Below the pieces are notes generated by a model that was not told the DNA's origin, did not search any database, and saw only the letters and a list, made by a program, of their open reading frames with translations. Shown here piece by piece: positions 31,601 through 43,846 of a stretch of 64,000 nucleotides of DNA. A program made the translations under genes and the position numbers. This DNA is from Molanna angustata (taxonomy: Eukaryota; Arthropoda; Insecta; Trichoptera; Molannidae), in assembly GCA_963576475.1 (NCBI GenBank), contig OY754970.1, positions 35,280,619-35,344,618 on the forward strand, given 5' to 3'. Position 1 is the first letter of the stretch, and each line of letters starts with the position of its first letter.

Positions 31601-33849
31601 TTAGTACTACAGGATTCGAAAAAACGAGTGTTCGAATAAATAAGGTGCCGATCTACCAAAAATGACTGATTAATGGGGAACTAACTAAGAATGTCTCATG
31701 TAGGTATACTTTTAACACTTCTTTGTAATATGTGCATGCGGCGATATAATTTCATTAAATTAACTAGTGTTTCCAGCCCAAAGAAGAAAGAAATTCATGA
31801 AAAATAATTTTAATAGGTACCAGGGTACCTACGTCACATTTTAATGGGTTAATAAAAATAAATTTACTAAAAAAGTTTCCCTCTATTGTCCAAAAAATCA
31901 TTCTTAGTTACGTCAATAATTGACATATCTTTCAAATGTTGTCTATTGAACGGTCCTTTATCCATACTATATACAAGTTAGTGTAGGTACGGATATACAT
32001 TGGTGCTCGAAGCTCTTTTATTGAAACATCAAGCAACACAATTTCGTCGAGTTTTACTACTGTTTGAATAGTTAATAATATTTTTCTTGTCGTAAAACCA
32101 TATTTCGTTAATATTTCTACATTTTTCATTGTTAGTACCAACGGTCAATAAAAATTGAAATTAATAACTTTATGTCATAATCTGGAAACATATTAAGAAC
32201 ATTTGAATATTTCAGTAGCGTAGCCAGACTCTCACTAAGAAAAAAATTCTGATTTGGGAACCAGAATTCCGTTGACAAATCTTTATTTTTGTTGATTTAT
32301 CAGACGGAATTGTTTTCTTTATCTTAGGTACCTATTCCTTTTTTCATTTATCTCTCAGTGTGTGTAAGTCAAATAATCGATCGAATAAATGCAAAATTAA
32401 AGTACCTAATTACAAGACTAACTGAATTGTTAATTAAAATACTTTTATTTCAAAATTGTGAAATAATTTGATGATTAGGTAAACTTAATTTATAAAAGAA
32501 CAATTTGGACCAATATAACGAAATGAAATGAAATTAATTATATTTTATATGAATATAAAGAGAGACTTTTAATGATTGTATAAATTCTGAGTTCTACTTC
32601 TTTTTTCTTTTCATTATTTATTTTTTTGCTTAATTCTATGCTTGTTTTTAATTTTATTTTTATTTTTATTGTACGTCACTACCTATATATTTTGTAAATT
32701 TGTACATTTTTTTCTTGTTATTTTTTTGTCGTTATATACACATATTTGTTATTATGTATGTATGTATGTGTGTATGTATGTATTTTGCTTCGTGATTCAT
32801 GAACATATGTTTTAATAATTTGTAATTGTGTATGTAAACGCCCATTTAGGGCGTTTATATAAATAAATAAATATGTAATTTGAGTTGAAATGATTTAGAT
32901 TATGTACGTCACTGGTAAAAATATCATTAAAATAATATTGGGTAAGGCTAGCATCAAATTCAGGCATTTTTACTATATCTACCTAATTCTTCTCAATTTT
33001 ATGCAGGTACCTACCTACCTAATAAATAATATTTTTTATATTAAATAAGTATATAGCCGAATTCCTATTTGAGACATAAACAATAATGGCTATATCACTC
33101 GATATCGGGTGTAGCACCAAAAAATTCATTAAAAAAAACAAGTGCAGGTGAGAGTGAAAGATCGACAGTAAAAAAATAAAACAAAATAATGTAACCCATT
33201 TTTAAACGTAATAATCAATATATTTTTAACGATCGAGACTGCATTTATATTGTATATGTAGGAACAGAAGGTTTAAGATTTTATCCATAATTGTGTAGAT
33301 CGGTAAATACAAATTAGATTTACACCAATTTTACGTAATTAACTTCTTATTTAAAAGAAAAAAATATATACATTTTGCTAGGCGAAACGAGTGTCGTCAA
33401 AAGAAATAAACGTTAGTAAAATTATTCATCAACTTTTATTTTACCAATGTAGTCTATTACATTTTTGTATCTACATAATTACCTACATATTTATTTATTT
33501 ACTTTGAATAGAAAACAACGAAAACCAAATAATATACAAAACAATAAAATAAAATGTGCGCCAAAACTTTCCACACATTAATATAAAATGATCAACAATA
33601 AAAAATGAACAGAAAAGAAAAATGTTATTAAATAAAAAAAAAATGATACAGAAGTTATCAAAATAAACATAACAAATAAAACAATATAGTAGTGTGTAGA
33701 GGATTTTGATTGAAAATTAACAGGTAGAAAGGACAAAGACGTAAATGAAGGTCATGAAGATGTCTGCCAAATAATGATACAACTCAATGGTATTATTTTT
33801 AATCATCGTGTCAAAAGTAAGTACATAAAATGTGTTAATAGATTGGTGG
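31601..33849. other. AT-rich spacer with a LINE-like 3' end
   Basis: No gene recognised. At about 32580-32870 a T-rich stretch, a (TATG)n tract (32755-32785), a hairpin ACGCCCATTTAGGGCGT and an (AAAT)n tail follow one another, like a plus-strand non-LTR 3' UTR without its coding part. A T-rich start at 33490 suggests another such end on the minus strand. Confidence 0.35.
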
Positions 33850-33960
33850 TTGCACATTGCATAGCGGTTAGTGTACTGGATTACTAATCCAGTGCTCGCG
33901 AGTTCTAATCCTACCACGACCGATTTCGTTAAGCTATAGTGCATGCATTTTTGTTTAGTT
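33850..33960 (+). mobile_element. SINE-A copy
   Basis: A-box region GCATAGCGGTTAGTGTACTG, anticodon-like arm GGATTACTAATCC, B-box region GCGAGTTCTAATCCTACC, then the family tail ACCGATTTCGTTAAGCTATA. The B box has one change from the consensus (TTCTAAT for TTCGAAT). Confidence 0.8.
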
Positions 33961-33987
33961 TAGGGAATTTATGAGGATGTAATTGTA

Positions 33988-34834
33988 AATATACCGTTAC
34001 TTACTTACTTACTTACTTACTCAGCCTCTTCTTGAGTCCAGTATTGGACAAAGGCCTCCCGCTTGGACTTCCACTGGTCTCTATCCTGTGCCATTCTTCG
34101 CCATTCAGTACCTGCCACTTTTTTGATGTCATCGGACCATCTGGTCTGGGGCCTTCCCACGCTTCTGCTTCCCATTCTTGGCCTCCAGTCCATCACAGTT
34201 TTTGTCCATCTGACATCCGAGATACATGACCCGCCTAACTCCACTTTAACTCCGCTATTCTTTTGGCCACATCCGCTACTCCTGTGTTCTTCCTAATCCA
34301 TTCATTAGTTTTGTGGTCCCTTAGCGAGATATTCAACATTCTTATTACCATCGCTCTTTGTGTCGCTCTTAGCTTTTCCATAATTTTCTTAGTAAATGCG
34401 GATGTTTCAAAGCCGTAAGTGAGCACAGGGTGTACACAAGCGTCAAAAACTTTTATCTTTAAGTGGATTGGGATATTTGTAGATTTAAGAACATTTGATA
34501 ATTTGCTGAACGCAGCCCATCCTAGACCTCTTCTTCTTTCTATTTCAGCTTCTAAATTATATCTTCCCAGTTTCACGGTGTGACCGAGGTAGACATATGA
34601 TTCTACTCTGCCAATATCTTGACCATCAATTTTTATGGGTTCTGAACCTATAGAGGACATAATTTTTGTCTTATTAATGTTAATTTTTAGTCCCACTCTA
34701 ATGCATTGATTCTTGAGGTCTGTTAACATTAATTTAATTTCTTGCTCTGTATTGGCAAATAGGACAATGTCATCAGCGAATCTAAGGTTGTTCAGTTGTT
34801 CACTGAACAAACTGAACAACTGAATATACCGTTA
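33988..34834 (-). pseudogene. 5'-truncated LINE with 12-bp TSD
   Basis: AATATACCGTTA at 33988-33999 and 34823-34834 bounds the insertion. The minus frame 34819-34235 reads LRFADDIVLFANTEQEIKLM (RT motif C, FADD), INKTKIM, YLGHTVKLGRYNLEAEIERR, then TYGFETSAFTKK. A frameshift at about 34235 leads to GRPQTRWSDDIKKVAGTEWR and a stop at 34017. The 3' tail is (GTAA)n. RT motifs A and B are lost by 5' truncation. The 5' junction contains a short inverted copy of its own sequence (CAGTTGTTCAG fold-back at 34790-34822), as twin-priming insertions leave. Confidence 0.9.
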
Positions 34835-35101
34835 GACATTATTTATTATATAAAAAAATGTCGAAAGCTATGAACGTATATAAAATTCGAAGAAACAGAC
34901 GGAAAGATGTCAGAGAGAGAGAGAAACAAGTTTATCTTTATCATCTAAAACAATAAGGTATTCAACCTATCAAATTCCAATGACAATCATAATATTTTAT
35001 TGCTACAATCCTCCTACTTATATCCACATAATCCCTGCAACAAGACGCTTTGCCAATAAACAAAAACACATTGTTTTTTTATTTCTATATATACTACCTA
35101 C
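34835..35101. other. Spacer
   Basis: Nothing recognised. Confidence 0.35.
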
Positions 35102-35419
35102 ATGTTTAGGGACATTAAAACAACTCGTAAAAACCCGTTCCTGTTTGAAATTATAATTCAAGATATTTTTAAATTACTGTTAACATACCAATTAAGTGTT
35201 TATGTTATTCTCTTAATACTATTTCAAATGGCAATAAATTTTGAGAAAAATTACAAAGAATGTTTAATGATTCTTTTAATGTTATTTCCAGATATTTCCA
35301 TTATTGTCCTTAAGTATGAAAGCCTTATAAGACTTAAAAATAAAGTGATACTGAGGTTTTTAAAAAAATATATTTATATACTTAATGAAGTTATACCTAA
35401 ATCCTCATACTTTCCCTAA
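35102..35419 (+). CDS. Unidentified 105-aa frame with two hydrophobic segments
   Basis: ATG to TAA with no break. Hydrophobic stretches LLLTYQLSVYVILLILFQMA (about residues 24-43) and CLMILLMLFPDISIIVL (about 52-68) suggest two membrane passes. Basic residues dominate after the second. The arrangement is somewhat like the first helices of an insect chemoreceptor, but I cannot name a family, and no continuation is seen downstream. High A/T content makes chance hydrophobic frames common, so a relic or a chance frame is as likely as a gene. Confidence 0.2.
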   Translation: MFRDIKTTRKNPFLFEIIIQDIFKLLLTYQLSVYVILLILFQMAINFEKNYKECLMILLMLFPDISIIVLKYESLIRLKNKVILRFLKKYIYILNEVIPKSSYFP

Positions 35420-35613
35420 ATTAAACAAATACTTGTGATTGATGATACTAAGCAAAGAACATACGAATAATTATCAGAAATATTTTTTTAAAAACTGATA
35501 AAAATGGTTGTGGCAAATGACTTAGCTATAGCCGCTGTAACATATTGATATGGAAAGGCCTAATATATCCGGATACGTTATATAATTATCTATAGTAGAA
35601 AAATAATTTTAAA

Positions 35614-36901
35614 TATTAGGTCCTTACATATGAAATTGGCGTTTTGCCGTACTGTCAACTTTGATCTCAAATATCTTCTCTTTGGTTAGGAATTCCAAAT
35701 TCAAATTTATACACCTATTTACTCATGTATTTGTGTTTCGAAAATTATGATTCATTTGTTTTTTCCTCAATTGTTTTTTTCTTTGCGTCATTCGGTTTAC
35801 AAAATGGAAAACTTGAAATATCGCGTTATTTACGAGTACGAGTTCCAGCTTGGCACCAGTGCTGCAGAAACGGCTCGAAGGATTAATGATGTGTATGGCG
35901 ACGGTACCGCAAAAGAAAACACAGTGCGTTTTTGGTTCCAACGTTTTCGTTCTGGAAATTTCGACCTGCAGAACAAGCCCCGTGGACGGCCGGAGACCAA
36001 AGTTGATAATGAAGAATTGAAGGCTATTGTGGAAGCGGATCCATCGCAAACCACGTCCGAGTTAGCTGCAGACTGCGGTGCTAGTGATAAAACTGTTTTA
36101 ATCCACTTGAAGCAAATTGGGAAGGTGAAAAAGCTTGAAAGGTGGGTACCTCACGAATTGAGTGAAGCAAATCAACAAACGCGCGTTGCTGCTGCGTTGC
36201 ATTACTCAACCGGCACAATAATGAAGGGATTTTAAATCGAATCATTACCTGTGATAAAAAGTGGATCCTGTACGATAATCGGAAGCGCTCATCGCAATGG
36301 CTGAACCCTGCCGAACCAGCCAAACCATGCCCCAAGCGAAAATTGACTTCAAAAAAGTTACTTGTGAGAGTTTGGTGGACTAGTGCTGGTGTCGTTCACT
36401 ACAGCTTTCTTAAATCTGGCCAGACGATTACGGCAGATGTCTATTGTCAGCAACTGCAAACCATGATGGAAAAGCTAGCTGCTAAACAACCGAGGCTGGT
36501 TAATCGCTCTAGGCCACTGCTGCTTCATGATAACGCTAGACCACACACTGCACAACAGACGGCTACCAAATTAGAGGAGCTACAATTGGAATGTCTAAGA
36601 CATCCACCGTACTCTCCGGACCTTGCCCCATCAGATTACCCTTTTTATCGAAATTTGGATAACTTCTTGCAAGGGAAAAAATTCAACTCCGATGGAGCAG
36701 TCCAAACCGCCTTCAAAGATTTTATTGATTCCCGTCTGAATGGTTTCTTTAGTAAAGGGATCGATGAACTACCTATGAGATGGCAAAAGTGCATAGATAG
36801 CAATGGTACATACTTTGATTAAATAAATATATTATATTAAAAAAAAACGACTTTATGTTCCTCCCATACAAAACGCCAATTTCATATGTAAGGACTTAAT
36901 A
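35614..36901 (+). mobile_element. Full-length mariner, cecropia-like
   Basis: The body 35616-36899 (1,284 bp) is flanked by TA at 35614-35615 and 36900-36901. Terminal inverted repeats of about 30 bp start TTAGGTCCTTACATATG on the left and TTAAGTCCTTACATATG (inverted) on the right, differing by one base. Length, ends and protein fit the cecropia group of mariners. Confidence 0.95.
35804..36822 (+). pseudogene. Mariner transposase, one frameshift
   Basis: ATG at 35804. The N-terminal helix-turn-helix region (MENLKYRVIYEYEFQLGTSA and later WFQRFRSGNFDL, GRP) and the linker WVPHEL are in one frame until about 36193. There a missing base shifts the frame, so the uncorrected product ends at 36235. 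The second frame gives the first catalytic Asp (TCDKKW, usual E replaced by K), then HDNARPHTA and YSPDLAPSDY. Thirty-four residues lie between the last two Asp, the DD34D signature. It ends NGTYFD-stop, the usual mariner end. Counting one lost base, the length fits about 339 aa. No other break seen. Confidence 0.93.
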
Positions 36902-37839
36902 TAAAGTTATTTACACAATAATACCAAAACAATACAAAATATCATGGAGGTAGAAGATATATTTTTGAATTTTACCAAAAAAAGTAGGTATATAATGATA
37001 TAACGGTTATTTTCTTCATACGGCTCTGGCCCATTTACTAATGATATTAATAACAATTAAGCACTTCAAATAATAACACTCAATTAGTATTATTACCATT
37101 ATACACTTCCTCAAAAGAATTAGCAGATTAATGCGTAAATTGTAAATTATTTAATAGATCAAAATAAAACGCAACAAACGCATCGATCAAGCTTTCAAAT
37201 GAAAATAATTCACCCATCCAGATACTTAACATATCAAAGTATTAGGCTCTGAGGGGTCTCTATACTACCTACCAACCCTACTGATTCCCGATTATTAACG
37301 TATAAAAAATCTTTAACGATTGTACATGTATATTTTATTGCTGATCTTTTAAATTTATTATTAATTTTTTTGATACATCTAAAATTTCTAAATAAGGGCT
37401 AATCGATTTTGGAATAATGCCAGTAGAATAATGGAAAACAGACGATTTTGGAATAATGTCAATTAATAATAATAATAATGCCATAATATTTTTTTATGAT
37501 TTATTAAAATTTGATTTAAGCCGCATTTTTCCCGATCGTGTTTTGTTGATATGAGAATACAAAACGTTAGGTACACACATTGACAATAATACCGACAGAA
37601 ACGATGCCATATTTACAAATAACGATCCACAACTATGTAGGGGCAATCATTGCTATGATTTTTATTGTCGTTGTTCAAAGTCGTTCTTATTGTCTTTCCG
37701 AAAAAATACTAACGGCTTAATCTTCAATATTATATGATCAACGATCACTCCATATGTCCAGACACCATACAACTCTACGAAAATAACAAATCCGAACTGT
37801 CTACTTAATAATAAAAAAGTACATTTAAGTGTCGTGTAT
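36902..37839. other. AT-rich spacer
   Basis: Nothing recognised apart from a repeated CGATTTTGGAATAATG phrase (about 37408 and 37443). Confidence 0.4.
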
Positions 37840-38570
37840 ATTAGACATATTGTATGTTTACTAATATCGTTTTGTTTAAGAATGTTTTATAAATTATTTA
37901 CGGTTGTCTAAAATATTTAATAAAATGTTATGTGAGTGGTATATAGGTAGGTAGGTAGGTGCCTACTTACACCAGATTTCGGCAGATGTCACTGAGATGT
38001 TGTATATGAGATATCTAATAAAAAATACAATTAAGTATCATGTAGATGTACAAATTGTGTATGTAGATATGTTTATATTTTTATTGTTGTTTTGTTTAGG
38101 AATGTTTAGGTAATAAATTATTGACTATTGTCTAAAATGTTTGATAAAACATTAGGATTGTGAGCTGTAGATGTCACAGCGATGTACCTACATAATATAT
38201 CTTATACTCAGTGAAAATTCCGATTTTCTTTAAGAAATCTAAGGTACTTCTGCCAGACTTCGGTAGATGTCATTGCGATGTACCTAAGCACATAATATAT
38301 GTATCTCAAACTCAGTGAAAATTCGGATCTGCCTTAAAAATGTAATAAAAAGGTAGGTACATTTAAGTATCAGGTTTAATAATTATATTAATAAACGTAT
38401 CGTATGTTTATTAATATCATTATTGTTTTGTTTAGGAATGTTTAATAAATTATTTGCGACTGTCTAAAATGTTTAATAAAATATTATGTGAGTGGTATAT
38501 AGGCAGGTACCTACTTATGCCAGACTTCGGCAGATGTCACTACGATGTGTATATATCTCATACTCGGTGA
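37840..38570. repeat. Degenerate tandem repeat, three to four units
   Basis: The phrase TTTGTTTAGGAATGTTTA, then TAAATTATT, TGTCTAAAATGTTTAATAAA, then GCCAGACTTCGGCAGATGTC recurs at about 37876, 38093 and 38427, with a partial unit at 38245. Spacing is uneven (about 217 and 335 bp) because of indels. No frame is kept. Confidence 0.75.
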
Positions 38571-40921
38571 CTAGAAAATTAATAAACATAAATTACTACT
38601 TTTAATCTCGAGGTATTTCTTTGTTTAAATAAATATTATTATTATTACCTACCTTCACACAAAACGCCAAGATTTAATTTTATGGCATTTTGATGCAAAA
38701 TAAAATCGACAAATTTTAATACTTTAGATGTGTTCCTAAATATGTAGATAATTAGGGTTGCCAAAATTATGATTGATAATTAGGGGCTCTGACCCTGACT
38801 GCTATTGAGGTTTAAACCTTTCTGGGTTGGTACAGTGCAACTATTGCTAGTACTTCGCATCATGATATGATTCAATAGAAAACACTTTTTTTTAATTAAT
38901 TTATTTTTTTAATAAAAAATCATAACAATTACATTTTTCTGTCAAACTGCAAAGCAGTTTATAGTGCCTAGCGTCCAAATTAAATCCTTTCAACTGTTTA
39001 CTAAATGAATAATATTTTAGTATTATTTACTTGATAGTAATATTTTTTTATTGGGAAACTTGATAATTTCATTCAAACGTACATGCGTTTCTACTCCGAT
39101 ATTGCAAAAGAAACATCTGATATTTAATCAAAGCTTTAATTACTAGATTAACAACCCTATTTCTACCTGCTTTTTTTCAATGTTTCACTTCCGTGCCGAA
39201 ATTCTCAAAAACAGACAGGTGTTATTTTAAAAAAACTTATAATTACTTAAATTCTCTTTTTTCAGTTGATTGAAATAGGCTTATTATACATTTGATATGC
39301 ATATTTAAATCAATTTATTATCTTTTATAGGTAATATAAGTTTGGTGAAACTAAATGTTGATGAATTTTATCACTTATTTGAAAGCATCAATTATTGAAT
39401 CACCTTTTATAAAACCATTCTTTATTTTTTATTGAGTTTTCTTAGTTTTATTTCAAAAAATTTAAAACGCCTGCACAACAATTTTATTTTAAAGTTAAGG
39501 AGGTAGTTACCTACCCATATTTTTTTTTTAACATGTCTATAAAAATGAAATAAATATATAAAAAATGTGAAATGGTATTAAACGAAGATTTAAAAAGATA
39601 CGTTTGATAAAAGAAGTCTATATACGGTTCAGCAACTGAGAGTGAATTCTTAATTTTGCAGACACCTAGGTATTATTTAAAAAAAAAACTATTATTCTGC
39701 GTTGTATTTGTGGCAACCCTGCGTTGTATATGTCATTAATATGTCACCCACCATCTAATATACATAGATTTACACTATACGAAATGATTTTGGCGCTCTT
39801 CGGACGGATCAAACAATTCAAATTAATAACTCAAGTAGGTATATTCTGTGTCGATGCAAACAATCGCATGATATGCAAATCACGTTTAAGATAGAAATAT
39901 GTTTCCTCCGTAATACGACCTCAACAGTTTTGAGCAAGGAAACATGACATGTAACAACTCATAGCTTAAAATAAATTAATGTTTTTCGTAGAAATACAAT
40001 CAAAACGCAGGTATTACAATCAGGCAATAAATATCTGTAGTCGTTCATATTTATGAACAATATCTATTCAAATACCTATGGATTGTCAAAAAACTCATAG
40101 TTTTTTTTATTAGAAGCTCTCACTTATTTAATGAAATTAACAATGAACAACGTGAAATGAGTGGGTTGTGTAAAACATTCCGATACGTCATACTATGAAA
40201 ACTACTTCAAAATCATTTTTTATTTTAATGCTTTTCATAGCAGTCAATCGAATCTAATGATTTATAAAGAATAAAACTCGAAAAAAATTTAGCTAGAAAA
40301 TTATGAAACCCAGTTAAACTACAATACCTACTCTCAACTTTTTAATTACAAACATGAATTTTTCAGTAGGCACTATTAATTGGTTTATATTTCTAAAGTT
40401 TAATTAAAGTGAATAAAATTAGCTTAAAAAGTATAATATGAATTCGTTTGAGGTATGAATAGTGACGGCCCACCTGTCCCTATTATAACATGTCCATATT
40501 GCTCGTCCGGTCCGGCTCAATGGACCAGATATACAACTCATCTCATATTCGCCATTCCGTGTGACATATTTACGGCCGCCATTTGAGTATTTTCGTGAAA
40601 TAAAAATTAATTACGAAATACCGACAGATTGACGGCCTTTTTGGTGAAGAAGACGGAAATTTGACGGTTCAAAGATGACATCACGGCCCGGCCGTGTCGC
40701 ACGTTTGTAATGTGATATTTATTGGCATACATTTGACGGCTTCTGTAATAAATCACATTTAATGTTGACATTAATATAAATTCAATACGTGATGCGTACA
40801 TTGGTACAAATATATATTTTTTAAATTGGTATTTATTAAATTATTACAATGGACCCATCTGCTTAAAATAACACACGTACAATTTTATATTCAGGTGTAA
40901 TTTTAAAATGCTCCTTCAATC
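38571..40921. other. Repeat-poor non-coding stretch, two motif-dense blocks
   Basis: No gene recognised. The block about 39780-40070 includes a perfect POU/octamer ATGCAAAT (39873-39880). The block about 40450-40800 is CpG-richer (GGACCAG, ACGGCCGCCAT, CACGGCCCGGCCGTG) with homeodomain-like TTAATTA. These may be regulatory. Confidence 0.3.
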
Positions 40922-41326
40922 AGAGAGGCAAGTCTTGTCAACCGAGGGAATCAAAACCATCCACACGGAAAAAACAGTTTTCTTCAGTAAAGAAAATTTG
41001 TTTCATATATAACGAAAATAATATTCTCTCAAATTAAGATTTTTTGTTTTATCTCAAAACAATATTTTCTTAATTCAAACAAATTTATTTGAATTAAGAA
41101 AATACTGTTTTGAGATAAAACAAAAAAATCTTAATTTGAGAGAATATTTTTTTCGTTATATATGAAACAAATTTAGTTGACTGAAGAAATTTTTTGAAAT
41201 TTTTTTTTCCGTGCATGTTTACCCATATCATGGATATAATTATAGAACTCCATATGATAATTTATATCCATGGTGTGGGTAAACATGAGTGCTTTTGATT
41301 CCGCCGACTGACTGGACTTGTCCCCC
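40922..41326. mobile_element. Palindromic MITE, interrupted copy of the 22.1-kb family
   Basis: The outer arms GAGGCAAGTCTTGTCAACCG, AATCAAAACCATCCA (left) and CATGTTTACCCATATCATGG through TGACTGGACTTGTCCCCC (right) match the 22.1-kb element. The element is split after ...CCATCCA by the insertion 40974-41215. Confidence 0.8.
40974..41215. mobile_element. Nested palindromic MITE
   Basis: Ends CACGGAAAAAA and TTTTTTTTCCGTG. The interior is a nearly perfect palindrome of about 105-bp arms (AATATTCTCTCAAATTAAGA pairs with TCTTAATTTGAGAGAATATT) around a short centre AAACAAATTTATTTG. Host bases CA appear to be duplicated at the junction. No coding capacity. Confidence 0.85.
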
Positions 41327-41426
41327 TGATCATGCACTTCATTCTAATCAAGGTAAATGATAAATTATCAGAAAAAATTGGGCAAAATGTGTAAGTAGGT
41401 ACCTAACTATAGTTTTTTTGACAAAT

Positions 41427-41585
41427 TTCTAACATCTCAATAGAGACGAAGTTGGAATATTATAGAAGAACCAGGAACTCAAGGCGCCAACAGGGCTTAC
41501 GACCTGTCATCGGCGGGTTTACATGATCACTTTATGCCCTTGCGCTACGTTCACAATTATGCCTTCTTATTGAGTTACGTCTTAT
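41427..41585 (+). repeat. GAAGTTGGAATATTATAG family, copy 3
   Basis: Starts ACATCTCAATAGAGACGAAG and ends GCCTTCTTATTGAGTTACG. The best-preserved copy of the three. Confidence 0.8.
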
Positions 41586-42379
41586 TCGATGTATAATATT
41601 GTTTAACAACTCATTTAGCAAATCAAGTACTTAGGTACCTATCGCATGTACATACATATCCATTTAAATTTGAATGTAAGTATATTTCTTCTTCTTTTTC
41701 TCAAGCGCCTGTTTGGTCCAGCATAATAACTTGCTACAGACAATGCAGTGGATGACAAATTTTGATTATTTTTTGTTATCTTATGTGTTTTAGTGGATAG
41801 CAAAAATAGATACAACCAGTTTTCTGAATACATTATTTATCACATCTTGATCTGAAATAAATAGTACCTACCTAAAAGGTATGTAGGCAGTTATATTTTT
41901 AGGCAGTATTTATTTAAAATTATTTACTCTTTCGATACATTGATACTCTCTCGATAGAATAAAAAGTTAGTGTTCGAGGGAGAATCATATAGGTACACAC
42001 AAGAAAAATTCAAGTAATGGGCTCATTAATTGCCAAAAATATGACCTTTTAAAGCTATTTCAAATTTGTTCTAGGTAATATTTTAATTTTCTAATGCAAA
42101 TGGACATTTAAATTTAAAGTAAAATTAAAATGTCCAATTTAAATTTAAAGTCGGTAATTAATAAATTATTGTGTTTATTTTTCAATTCATTAAAATGTTA
42201 TATTATAACGGGGAGTTGTGATATCAAAAATATATAAAAATTCGGTTGGTACAATTTATAAATATTTCTAGAATGTCTAAATTCCATTCGAATTTATCAA
42301 TATACAATCTTAATAATCCTCGTTAATAGATACCTACCCAAAGCCATTATTTCATTATTATTGTAGATATCTTACAAAT
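41586..42379. other. AT-rich spacer
   Basis: Nothing recognised. Confidence 0.4.
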
Positions 42380-42600
42380 CCCCCTTTCTTTTGGGTCTCG
42401 GTCGCGTCGTTCCGAGCACCCCAATTATTATTTGGGACCCTTCGCTCGAACCAAACCCCGCGGAGTCTACTTCGTTCGTATCTTTTACGGTGTGATTTGG
42501 GACATCTCGCGGTGTTGGGGCCCGGGTCCAGGGTAAGGGCGGTGACATGTTTATTGCTTCTCATAGTGTCTCGAAATGTTCTACCGGCTCAACCTCTATA
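42380..42600 (-). other. CpG-rich block, unassigned
   Basis: The composition is far more GC/CpG-rich than its flanks. The minus frame 42564-42358 reads RGVWFERRVPNNNWGARNDA, which has the look of retroelement-derived coding sequence but no motif I can name. A repeat fragment is my first guess. Confidence 0.3.
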
Positions 42601-42959
42601 TCTTTACACACATATATATGTAGGTTGGTATAATAGTGATGCCGTGACGAACGCTCAAAATTCTTTGCCCTGTGAATTATGTACCTTCCCTTAAGTCGAT
42701 CACAAATAACAACTTATGTCCGATTCTATATAGCCATGTTTCATTCCACTTTTACCTACCTACGATCACTTACACACCTTCCAATAGGGACATTCAGTTG
42801 AATTTTTTCTACCTGCGAATTTGTCATTTTTATAATCACCAAAACTGTACCTCACAATGAAATTGTAGTAACAAACTTGACATATGTAAGTAACATGGAT
42901 TTGGCAAAAGAAGTATGAAAACAAAAATTGATTTAGTTAAAATTACATCGCAAAGAAGT
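42601..42959. other. Spacer
   Basis: Nothing recognised. Confidence 0.35.
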
Positions 42960-43500
42960 CTTTTACTCTTCACTACCCCGAGAAGATATAGTGGGAAGTT
43001 ATGAAATTGCATTTTTTAGGATATTTATTTAATTGCAGATTATCAACTAGTATCATGCGGATATTGTACTCTGAAAGTTTCATCGCAATGTATATGTGTG
43101 TACCTATGTGTGTGTTATGTATACGGCGTGTTTGTTCTACTTTATCGATTAAAGACTAAAGAACCTACTCATTCGATTATTTTCAAAGTTTGCAAATTTG
43201 TATATCTAGTACTCGCTGACCCCATTTGATTTTTAAGGACATCTCATCCGTGCTTCTCATATTTTATTTGTCAAATATTTCAAAGTGACCCCAAGCTCAG
43301 GAAACTGATAATAAGATATATTTATTTTCAAATTGCTAAAAAAAACATATTTTCATAAAATGGCATCATTATTCATTTCATGAAATTGCTGAAAATGTTC
43401 AATAAAATTTTCAATACATTTTTAATGTGAAGGTAAAATTTTAATGTGTAGTGACTTGTTAGTTAGGAGTTTAGCGTTGGCCATAACCCACTCGTTTTAA
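42960..43500 (-). repeat. 600-bp family R1, copy C
   Basis: The plus strand starts TTTTACTCTTCACTACCCCG and ends TTAGGAGTTTAGCGTTGGCC, ATAACCCACTCGTTTTAATA, the reverse of the other orientation. Terminal ACTCCT(C/A) motifs are partly kept. Confidence 0.8.
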
Positions 43501-43549
43501 TATCTAAAAAATAAATAATATTGTTCACCACCCATTCTGAATGTAATGC

Positions 43550-43655
43550 CTTTTTTAGGTGAGACGAGCCTGGTGTGTGGGTATATAAGTACGCATGTTT
43601 TACACCTGGTCACCACACATTGTAGGTAATGCGTGATGGTATGAAAGAATGAATA
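43550..43655 (+). mobile_element. SINE-D copy
   Basis: Starts GGTGAGACGAGCCTGGTGTG, contains GGGTATATAAG and CACCTGGTCACC, ends GCGTGATGGTATGAAAGAAT, the LINE-like tail. Confidence 0.7.
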
Positions 43656-43714
43656 TATCCTTGTATCAAGTAGGTAGATACCTACATATATAATCTCATA
43701 CACTCTAATTTAAG

Positions 43715-43765
43715 CATAAATGCTTATGCTGTAGGTGAACGAAATCGGTCGTGGCAAGAAGAACC
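43715..43765 (-). mobile_element. SINE-A tail fragment
   Basis: Minus strand CCACGACCGATTTCGTTCAC followed by CTACAGCATAAGCATTTATG. Only the tail of the family remains, without the tRNA-like head. Confidence 0.6.
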
Positions 43766-43846
43766 ATTAAAACCATATTTTAATCTTGCAAGATATATAT
43801 TTTTTTAAGAATAATATATGAAGCCAGAATGATCTATTCCTATTAT

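Noticed and set aside
34063..34296. 77-codon plus-strand frame
   Set aside because: Antisense to the LINE C-terminus at 34.0-34.3 kb.
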